Below are positions 35,073 through 41,004 of a stretch of DNA of 41,004 bases, piece after piece. The DNA is from Methylococcaceae bacterium. GTDB taxonomy: Bacteria > Pseudomonadota > Gammaproteobacteria > Methylococcales > Methylococcaceae. Location of the stretch: NCBI GenBank assembly GCA_004299145.1, contig SCQD01000329.1:1-41004 (forward strand), in the 5' to 3' direction. Positions within the stretch are counted from its first letter, which is position 1, and every line of letters starts with the position of its first letter. The notes beneath the pieces are model-generated. The model worked only from the letters and a program-made list of their open reading frames with translations. It made no database searches and was not told the DNA's origin. Made by a program: the position numbers and the translations under genes.

Positions 35073-36842
35073 TTATTTGCCTCCCATCGCTTTGATTTGC
35101 GCTATGAGCTGCGCCGCCAAAGCCATCAATCGCCGGCGATTCACATAGGCCGCATACCCCAGGGCACCCAACAGCAAGCCCCTGAGCAAGTTGCCGAAGC
35201 TGGAGGATTCACCGCCGGAACCCTCGGCGGCCGGCTGCTTTGCGGGTTTCTTGGTGGGTTCCAGCGTTTTGGGCAAAGGAGGCACGGTGTTGGGTTTGAC
35301 GCCTTCCATCTTGGGCATGCCCAGCGACTCACCCACGCTCAAGTGCTGCCAAACGGGAATTTCGCGTTTCCAGAACTTTTTGCTGAAGTAAGGCGAAACG
35401 TCCATGCCGTGCAATTCCGGCGTACCGGCGGCGTCGGCATAGCCTTTGTACACCAGCAGGCTGATGCTGCCGCCTTCACCCTGACCGTTGGTGGTAAAGG
35501 TGGTTTCCACGTGGTCGTGGAACATCCAGATGCCGGAACCGAAACTGTTCAGGCCGTCGTTGGTGGTATTCAGCTCCAGGTCCAGGCGCTGCGCCGGGGC
35601 CAGGTCGTAAACGTCGCGCTGGATGCGCGCCGCCGGGGCGTGCGGCACGCCGTCGTAATCGGTAATGGTGGCTTTGTGTCCGTGAATGTGCAGCGCCATG
35701 CCTTCGGTGTGACCGTTGAGCACGCGCAGTTTCACTTTTTGATTGGGCTCGACGTTGATCAGCGACTCCCGCAACGAATAGGGGAAGGCTCGGCCATTGA
35801 GCATGAAATAGTCATCCTTGGCGTCGGTGATGTCGTACTTCTGATTCATATTGAGCGCGATCAGGCGCGGGTCGTTGTACTGCTGGATGATCTGGTGCAG
35901 TTCTTTGTCCGCCGACTGATAGTGCAGGTCGTATTCCTGGTTGTACTTTTCCAGCACCGCCTTGGAGGGGTGGCGTACCTGCCCATTACCCAGGTTGAAA
36001 GTCTGCGGCCAGTTGTTGGCGCGGTTTTCCTCCACGATGAACATGCCGGCCAAGCCCATGGGAATATGGGTGTGGGGCTGTACGTGGCAGTGATAATACA
36101 TGGTGCCGGGCTGGCGCGGTTTGATGACGTAAGTCTTGGTCTGACCGGGCATGACGTCCATTTCCGCGGTCTGGCCCACGCCGTCGTTACCGCTGCCGCT
36201 GTGATCCATATAGGGGTGATCCACGCCGTGCAAGTGGATGGAATGCGGAAAATAGTGCGTGTTTTCCAGTACCAGCCAAACCGTATCGCCCTGCTCCACG
36301 CGGATGGCGGGAGAAGGCATGCGCAACAGCGTATTGGCTTCCAGGCTGGCAAAGCCGCGCGTCGACATGTCGCGGGATTTGGGGGTATACACCCAAAAGC
36401 CCGGTTGTATGCCCGGCGCGATATCGAAGGTGGGCACTACGCCGGGAAAGTCCGGCGAGCGCCCGTTCAGCTCCATGATTTCCAGTTTGATGACGATGCG
36501 ATCCGGGTCGCCGTCGCCGTCTTCGTCGTTGGACATGGTCACGGCATCCGGCGCCAGCTTGGTGTCCATGAGCGTATCCATGGACACGCCGTTGGTACCT
36601 TTGACGAAAGCGGCGATTTCGGAAGGGTTGTCCGGGTCGCAAACCCGGGATTCCTGCATGGCGACGCCTTCCACGGTCTGCGCATCGCGCCATACCGACG
36701 GCGCACCGCTATTGCAGAAAGGCTCTACGTCGCCCGTTTCAACTTTGACGGTGGGCGGCAAGTCAACCGCCGCAAAGGCCAGTGGCGCGGAGGCCAGTAG
36801 CGCCGCCGCCAGCCAAAACCCCCGGGTTTGCTTTCGCTTCAT
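35073..36842 (-). CDS. Membrane-anchored multicopper oxidase, probable type C two-domain form
   Basis: 589 residues with an N-terminal signal peptide (FWLAAALLASAPLAFA). Residues 27-130 are an extra N-terminal region with Cys43 and Cys68. Copper motifs: HSIHLHG (200-206) and YYHCHVQPHTHIPMG (249-263) in domain 1, ALHIHGHKA (383-391) and FHDHVETTF (441-449) in domain 2. Type 1 ligands (Cys252, His257 or His259, Met262) are seen only in domain 1. In domain 2 the Cys of the usual HCH is Asp443. This is the type C arrangement known from Nitrosomonas blue copper oxidase. A Pro/Lys/Ser-rich linker, a C-terminal membrane helix (LLRGLLLGALGYAAYV) and a short tail follow. The oxidised substrate is unknown; Cu(I), Mn(II) or phenols are possible. 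Confidence 0.88.
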   Translation of the reverse strand: MKRKQTRGFWLAAALLASAPLAFAAVDLPPTVKVETGDVEPFCNSGAPSVWRDAQTVEGVAMQESRVCDPDNPSEIAAFVKGTNGVSMDTLMDTKLAPDAVTMSNDEDGDGDPDRIVIKLEIMELNGRSPDFPGVVPTFDIAPGIQPGFWVYTPKSRDMSTRGFASLEANTLLRMPSPAIRVEQGDTVWLVLENTHYFPHSIHLHGVDHPYMDHSGSGNDGVGQTAEMDVMPGQTKTYVIKPRQPGTMYYHCHVQPHTHIPMGLAGMFIVEENRANNWPQTFNLGNGQVRHPSKAVLEKYNQEYDLHYQSADKELHQIIQQYNDPRLIALNMNQKYDITDAKDDYFMLNGRAFPYSLRESLINVEPNQKVKLRVLNGHTEGMALHIHGHKATITDYDGVPHAPAARIQRDVYDLAPAQRLDLELNTTNDGLNSFGSGIWMFHDHVETTFTTNGQGEGGSISLLVYKGYADAAGTPELHGMDVSPYFSKKFWKREIPVWQHLSVGESLGMPKMEGVKPNTVPPLPKTLEPTKKPAKQPAAEGSGGESSSFGNLLRGLLLGALGYAAYVNRRRLMALAAQLIAQIKAMGGK

Positions 36843-36907
36843 CGGTTTTTATCCCAGTGCTAGGTCATTTCAACTGTAGTCATTTCGATCAAAGGTAATA
36901 CCGCCGC

Positions 36908-37507
36908 TTAGAAGTCTTTGGCCTTCTTGAAAATGCCGTCGATCACGCCTTTGAAGCCGGCATTGGACAGGTACAGCAAATAGCCGAGCGCGGCCAGCAC
37001 GACTGCGCCGATCAGCAGGGTATTGCCGCCGCTGGGACCGCCGCCGGCACCGCTGCCTACCGTGATGGGCAAGTGAGCGTCGATGCGCTGGCCTTCGTTG
37101 ATCAAGGTGATGTGAGCCAGGTATTTGCCGGATTGGGTAAAGTTGTAGGGGGTCGTGATGACGCCGTTGCTGTGTTTGCCTTGGGGGATTTTGACCAGGG
37201 AAGTGCCTTCCGGCTCTTTGGTCAATTCGAATTCCACTTCCATTTGCCGCAACGCCTTGCCTTCATAGTCGATGACCAGATTGCTCTGGCCCGGGCCGGG
37301 GATGTCGCCGCAGTATTCGTCCATGCCGGTCAATTGCGGTTGATAAGCCGTGAAGTGCACCCAATGGGCGCCCACCGGGATGCGGCAGGTATCGAATTCT
37401 TGTGCTGCCCCGCCACCATGCGCAAAGGCATCTGACATCGGCAGGATAACCGAAACTGACAGCCCCAAAGCCAGAAGGGCATTTTTAAAGGATGTATTTT
37501 TACGCAT
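36908..37507 (-). CDS. Small secreted, membrane-anchored protein with predicted N-terminal histidine; first gene of the copper operon
   Basis: 199 residues from the ATG at 37505-37507, which has GGAAGAG as ribosome binding site. The signal peptide probably ends at DAFA, so the mature protein would begin HGGGAAQ with His30. HWVHF supplies His48 and His51; Cys41 and Cys66 may pair. The rest (LVIDYEGKALRQMEVEFELTKE, TTPYNFTQSGKYLAHITLI) looks like a beta-sandwich of about 120 residues. A Gly-rich linker and one membrane helix (LLIGAVVLAALGYLLYL) with a short basic tail follow, the same plan as its two operon partners. I do not recognise the family. A mature N-terminal His with further His residues recalls CopC and PmoB copper sites, but this is inference. 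Confidence 0.75.
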   Translation of the reverse strand: MRKNTSFKNALLALGLSVSVILPMSDAFAHGGGAAQEFDTCRIPVGAHWVHFTAYQPQLTGMDEYCGDIPGPGQSNLVIDYEGKALRQMEVEFELTKEPEGTSLVKIPQGKHSNGVITTPYNFTQSGKYLAHITLINEGQRIDAHLPITVGSGAGGGPSGGNTLLIGAVVLAALGYLLYLSNAGFKGVIDGIFKKAKDF

Positions 37508-37848
37508 AACTCTTCCCACTCTTATAAGGTGTAATTGTGACGGTGCTTTGGCAAGGCCACCCGAGCCCGCTTGTTGCGCCCACTCTCTTGAACAACCGCT
37601 AAGGAAAGGCGCCAAGTGCGGACTCTGGACTTTAGCACAGGCTTCCCGGTGAAGGGAAGCGACAATGCGACTTTACTGTCCTTACGCTCCATGCTTGGCC
37701 GGCCTTGTTACGTTATCCTAGGGGGCTTTCGTGTCGCTTTACCAGCTCCGGCTCCTATAAAATAGGAACAACCACCCACTATTCTCCGAATCATGGTACG
37801 CAGGCGTACTCTATCCGGCTGATCCAACCCAGGGCTTTGCTCCAGACC
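37508..37848. other. Divergent intergenic region with a half-repeat
   Basis: This region separates the copper operon from the lipase-like gene and should contain both promoters. Apart from the half hairpin element at 37720-37759 I see no gene and no regulator site I can name. Confidence 0.6.
37720..37759. repeat. Right half of hairpin element family A
   Basis: GGGGGCTTTCGTGTCGCTTT and ACCAGCTCCGGCTCCTATA match the right half of the copies at 845-935 and 10782-10870, including the CTATA end. The left arm and most of the core are missing, so this is a truncated or partly deleted copy in the upstream region of the lipase-like gene. Confidence 0.85.
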
Positions 37849-40329
37849 ATGCGGCGTTATTTATTTTTACTATCGATTTTATTGAGCATCGCCTGTTCCG
37901 ATGGAGCCTGGGCGTCGGGCGACACCCCCGGTGACAAAGGCGTTGGCATGGAAGCGCCGATCATTACCGAAGTCACGCCCACCACCGCCACGCTGCACCA
38001 ACTGACGCGGTTTGTCGTGACCGGCGTTAATCTGACGGCGGATATGGAATTAATCGTGAAATACTGTAAACCGGTCGGCAAAGGAAGCACCGGTTCGGCC
38101 ACCCGGCGCGTGTTTCAGTGTACGCCGCAAAAAATCGGCGACAGCAAGCTGACGATCAAGGAAAAACACGCCGGTAAAACGTTGCTGACTTCGAAAATCA
38201 TCGTATTTTCCTCGCCGAACGTGGTATTGCTGTTGCACGGCATGAGTTCCAACCCCGGCGTCTGGGAAGATTTGACGATCAATAAAACGGGGTATTTCAA
38301 ATCGGGGTGCCCGATCATTTACGCGGGAGCCCTGTCGTCCGCCGGCTTCATCCCCAATGCGCGCGGCACTTATTGTTTTCGCGTCAAGTTCGGCGAATAC
38401 GACATGGCAAACAAGCTCGATGGCTTGGACCACGCCAAGCAGTATGCCATACATCACGCTTGGCCGATGTCTGGGGATTTTTCCACTTTTTATCAATTGG
38501 GCCAGGAAGTCGAGGCGGCGGTGGACGCCATCCTCAGTATCAACCCCAATGCCAAAATCGTCCTGCTGGGCCACAGCCGCGGCGGCTTGGCGGCGCGGGC
38601 GTTTTTACAGACGCCGGGAACCACGGCGGCCAAAAGCAGTATCAAGGGTTTGATTACTTCCGGCACGCCGCATCAAGGCAGTCGTTTAGGCAGGATTTAT
38701 TTTTATATAGAAAATAGTTTACTTACCCATGCCGGCATTCACATAACCAGCGGAAACAAAGACAACGACTGGAGAACGATAAACTTTTTACTGAAGGGCA
38801 ATAAACTGGACGTACGCCGCCCGACCGTCGGTTTTCTCGCCGACACCAGCGCGCCGCTTAAAAGCTTGCGCAGAGGCATAAAATATCTTCCAAACTGGAT
38901 TCGGTATGGCCAGATTTACTATGCGGGTACCGACCTGGGCGTATTGGGATCGAAATTCGGCATCGATTATACGATTTTCGGCATCAACTGGCTTAATGCG
39001 ATCACTGTTTCAAGCCCTATGCATAGGGCGCTGGGATTAAAGTTCGGGCTGGACGACGTTTTCGACATAGATATTCCCGACATTAATATCAACCTTGAAA
39101 AACAGTTGTCCAATGCGGCCAGAATCGCGATTTTAGGGCCGGGTAGAACACCGCGCGATTACAAAGGCGACGGCATCGTGCCGGAAAACAGCCAAAAAGG
39201 CGGCGCGCCGCATGCCCATTCCTGGCGTGGAAACGGCGGTGACAACGTGTTTCACCTGGAAGAGCCGCAGCAAGTTCTGGACATCGCCACCATGTTTTGC
39301 AGAATGGGGTTTTCCGACTGGTTGAGTCGTTGCCCAGTCGGAAAAACCGCGCCCGAATCGTTGGACCCGCCGTATACGGCGGATGTGGCGGTGGAGGAGG
39401 AGGATACCCCTGCCCTGACGGCGGCATCGACGCAACGCCGGCAGGACTATCAGGCATGGCAGGAACTGCCGATCGAGGAACAATGGCGACGCTGGCAGGC
39501 GATGAACGGGGAAGACGACGACGTAGCGCGGGAACTGTTGGGCAACGCACTGGCCGAACGCTTGCAACAGGGCGAGGACGGCGGCGTTTATCAGGAAGCC
39601 GGTCTGATTTTGCGCCAATCCGCCACGCCGTTGGCGGAACGGGCGCGCTTGGCGGCACTGCTTGGCCAAACCGCAACCCAGGCGGCGTTGCAAACCTTGC
39701 TGCAGGTACTGGAAATGGGCGACGCGGCCTTACGGCCGGCGCTGTTGTCCGTCATCGAGCGGGTGGGCGATGAGCGCTGGAACGGACGCTTTCCCGCCGA
39801 GCTGTCGCCGCTGTTGCAAGCCGCCTGGCAAGATGCCGGTAACGATGCCGCATTGCTGGCATCCGTGGCGCGCGCGTTGGCCAGGATCGGCACCCCGGAT
39901 GGCGTGGCTTTACTGCTGCAAGCCGTGGCGCAGAGCGGCCAAAGCGCAGCAGCGCTGGAGCGGCGAGCGCATCTGTCCGAAACCGATGCGCGTGCTTTGG
40001 CCGCTTGGGACGTGCTGAGCCTGATCCGCAACCCGGATGCCATACCCGTATTGAGCCAGGGATTACATCAGCGCGACGCCGTGCTGTCCCAGGCCGCTGG
40101 CGATGCTTTGGCCGCCATGGGCTACCCCGAGGCCACCGCCGCATTGTTGCAGTGGGCACGGCTGGCGGACGATGCAGTGGAACCCAAGGTGGCGCTATGG
40201 CTCAATCGCCTACGCGACAGCGATTCCAAACAGTTATTGCGTGAAAACTTGTCCAGCAGCCGGCCTTACCGCAGCCAGCGCGTGCGCAAAGCCTTGCGTG
40301 ACAGGCTGGATAAGCTGGACGCGCCGTAA
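37849..40329 (+). CDS. Secreted alpha/beta hydrolase (lipase/PGAP1-like) with IPT-like and HEAT-like domains
   Basis: 826 residues from the ATG at 37849. A signal peptide (YLFLLSILLSIACSDGAWA) may be cut by signal peptidase I after AWA, or at the less typical lipobox SIAC. Residues 35-125 resemble an IPT/TIG-like beta domain (PIITEVTPTTATLHQLTRFVVTGVNL). The hydrolase domain has the oxyanion stretch VVLLLHGMSSNPGVWEDL, the nucleophile elbow LLGHSRGGLAARAF (Ser243), and late GDGIVPENS and NVFHLEEP that could give Asp and His. From about residue 520 to the end the protein is Ala/Leu-rich with repeated helical pairs (ALQTLLQVLEMGDAALRPALLSVIERVGDERW), like HEAT repeats. Likely exported lipase or esterase; the substrate is unknown. 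A longer frame upstream runs through the half-repeat and is rejected. Confidence 0.85.
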   Translation: MRRYLFLLSILLSIACSDGAWASGDTPGDKGVGMEAPIITEVTPTTATLHQLTRFVVTGVNLTADMELIVKYCKPVGKGSTGSATRRVFQCTPQKIGDSKLTIKEKHAGKTLLTSKIIVFSSPNVVLLLHGMSSNPGVWEDLTINKTGYFKSGCPIIYAGALSSAGFIPNARGTYCFRVKFGEYDMANKLDGLDHAKQYAIHHAWPMSGDFSTFYQLGQEVEAAVDAILSINPNAKIVLLGHSRGGLAARAFLQTPGTTAAKSSIKGLITSGTPHQGSRLGRIYFYIENSLLTHAGIHITSGNKDNDWRTINFLLKGNKLDVRRPTVGFLADTSAPLKSLRRGIKYLPNWIRYGQIYYAGTDLGVLGSKFGIDYTIFGINWLNAITVSSPMHRALGLKFGLDDVFDIDIPDININLEKQLSNAARIAILGPGRTPRDYKGDGIVPENSQKGGAPHAHSWRGNGGDNVFHLEEPQQVLDIATMFCRMGFSDWLSRCPVGKTAPESLDPPYTADVAVEEEDTPALTAASTQRRQDYQAWQELPIEEQWRRWQAMNGEDDDVARELLGNALAERLQQGEDGGVYQEAGLILRQSATPLAERARLAALLGQTATQAALQTLLQVLEMGDAALRPALLSVIERVGDERWNGRFPAELSPLLQAAWQDAGNDAALLASVARALARIGTPDGVALLLQAVAQSGQSAAALERRAHLSETDARALAAWDVLSLIRNPDAIPVLSQGLHQRDAVLSQAAGDALAAMGYPEATAALLQWARLADDAVEPKVALWLNRLRDSDSKQLLRENLSSSRPYRSQRVRKALRDRLDKLDAP

Positions 40330-40386
40330 TTTGTGTCACCGGGTTCCCACACCCGGCTGCCCAATGTGGGGCAGCGGGAACAGTCA

Positions 40387-40458
40387 GCAAAGGAAGATTT
40401 AAAGCGCGAAACGGACTTGCTGCGCCGCGACATGCGCGAAATGGAGCGCGGTATGCGC
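40387..40458 (+). pseudogene. Possible fragment of a coiled-coil (DUF1640-like) protein
   Basis: The plus strand reads AKEDLKRETDLLRRDMREMERG, which resembles the end of coiled-coil proteins of the DUF1640 type. It has no start of its own and passes into the antisense of the DUF2200 fragment. Too short to be sure. Confidence 0.25.
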
Positions 40459-40461
40459 AGC

Positions 40462-40563
40462 CTACCTGGCTTCTTCTTTCGTGCGATTTTTGCGTTCCGC
40501 TTTTTGAACATACAGCGGATAAACTTTTGCAAATGTTGTCGCGAAAATGTGATGCTTGGACAT
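40462..40563 (-). pseudogene. Truncated DUF2200 gene (5' end only)
   Basis: From the ATG at 40561-40563, with the strong ribosome binding site AGGAGAAATAGCG, the frame encodes MSKHHIFATTFAKVYPLYVQ and then KAERKNRTKEEAR before a TAG. This matches the first 33 residues of DUF2200 proteins, which are normally over 100 residues. The rest of the gene is missing; different sequence follows at once. Function of the family is unknown. Confidence 0.75.
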
Positions 40564-40615
40564 CGCTATTTCTCCTGCTTGCTGACCGCCGACGCTAGTC
40601 GGAATTATTAAGGCT

Positions 40616-41004
40616 GCTTGAAAGTAACAGCGGCGGCTAAGGCCGCCGCACTCCATAGTAGGCGTTCCCACGCAGAGCTTATGGAGTGCGTCGGCAGAGC
40701 GTTTTATCGTTCCCACGCTCCGCGTGGGAATGCCGCCCTGGACGCTCTGCGTCCCGTGGCTCCCACACAAACCATCCACGCCTACACTGACGCGACGCGG
40801 AGCGTCGCCGAATGCATTTCCACGCGGAGCGTGGGAACGATATAAATCCCCGGCTGTAAGGCCGAAGCTATGGAGTGCGCCGGCAGAGCGTTAGCGGCGA
40901 CGGCGCTATGGCTTTCGAAGCGTTGTGTTTGCCTCTAGCTCAGTGCTTCGAAAGTAACAGCGGCGGCTAAGGCCACCGCACTCCATAGTAGGCGTTCCCA
41001 CGCA
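40616..41004. repeat. Composite repeat block with about 330-bp direct repeats and REP hairpins
   Basis: A segment of about 59 bp starting with GAAAGTAACAGCGGCGGCTA and ending in GGCGTTCCCACGCA occurs at 40616-40674 and again at 40946-41004, running to the window edge. Between them lie REP hairpins (TTCCCACGCTCCGCGTGGGA near 40710-40729, GGACGCTCTGCGTCC at 40740-40754, a further unit at 40790-40840). CACTCCATA (40649-40657) and TATGGAGTG (40680-40688) pair as another inverted repeat, with a third TATGGAGTGCGCCGGCAGAG copy from 40870. No gene is seen here. Confidence 0.85.

Noticed and set aside
37705-37848. N-terminal extension of the hydrolase
   Set aside because: It is encoded by the half hairpin repeat and would bury the signal peptide 48 residues inside the protein.

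Overview
The window looks like a chromosomal segment of a GC-rich gammaproteobacterium. The evidence is the run of conserved housekeeping genes: coaD-rsmD, dut, aroQ-accB-accC-prmA, sucA, a RelA with the EFDD signature, a murA-hisG pair, an mla operon, bamE/fur and lolC/lolD. A membrane-tethered copper-protein operon and a copper-type ethylene-receptor domain would suit a type I methanotroph (Methylococcales) or a relative. That placement is inference; no methane monooxygenase gene is in the window.

Layout. 1-710 is AT-rich and holds the fused remains of a helicase/DNA-methyltransferase defence locus. 980-10638 is core metabolism: a coiled-coil protein, ferredoxin, coaD and rsmD on the minus strand, then dut, aroQ, accB, accC, prmA, a zinc-ribbon DUF3426 protein and sucA on the plus strand. 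10818-24830 is all minus strand: a cyclic-di-GMP enzyme with an ethylene-receptor-like sensor, a ParDE-type toxin-antitoxin pair, relA, hisG, murA, mlaB, mlaD, mlaE, mlaF, and a second cyclic-di-GMP enzyme with two receiver domains. 25235-29418 carries a secreted protein of unknown function, a DAACS symporter and a HExxH/YkgJ fusion protein. 29503-32411 holds bamE, fur, lolC and lolD. 32469-33955 holds a second toxin-antitoxin pair, a MazG-like pyrophosphohydrolase and a YqaA-like membrane protein. 34064-37507 is a clean three-gene copper operon ending in a strong terminator. 37849-40329 is a secreted alpha/beta hydrolase with a C-terminal repeat domain. The end of the window is a graveyard of gene fragments and repeats.

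Repeats are a theme. There are at least three families: (i) REP/BIME-type hairpins built on TTCCCACGC..GCGTGGGAA; (ii) roughly 90-bp hairpin elements sharing a common core but with two different sets of arms, one copy sitting inside a REP with a 9-bp target duplication; (iii) a 39-bp unit present four times in frame in the DUF3426 gene and once in frame, on the opposite coding strand, in relA. Family (ii) also supplies the 3' end of one cyclic-di-GMP gene.

The best candidates for something undescribed are the copper operon (34118-37507: a probable type C two-domain multicopper oxidase, an anchored cupredoxin, and a small anchored protein predicted to start with histidine after signal cleavage) and the ethylene-receptor/PAS/GGDEF/EAL protein (10818-14096). 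All family assignments were made by reading the sequence; no database search was run.
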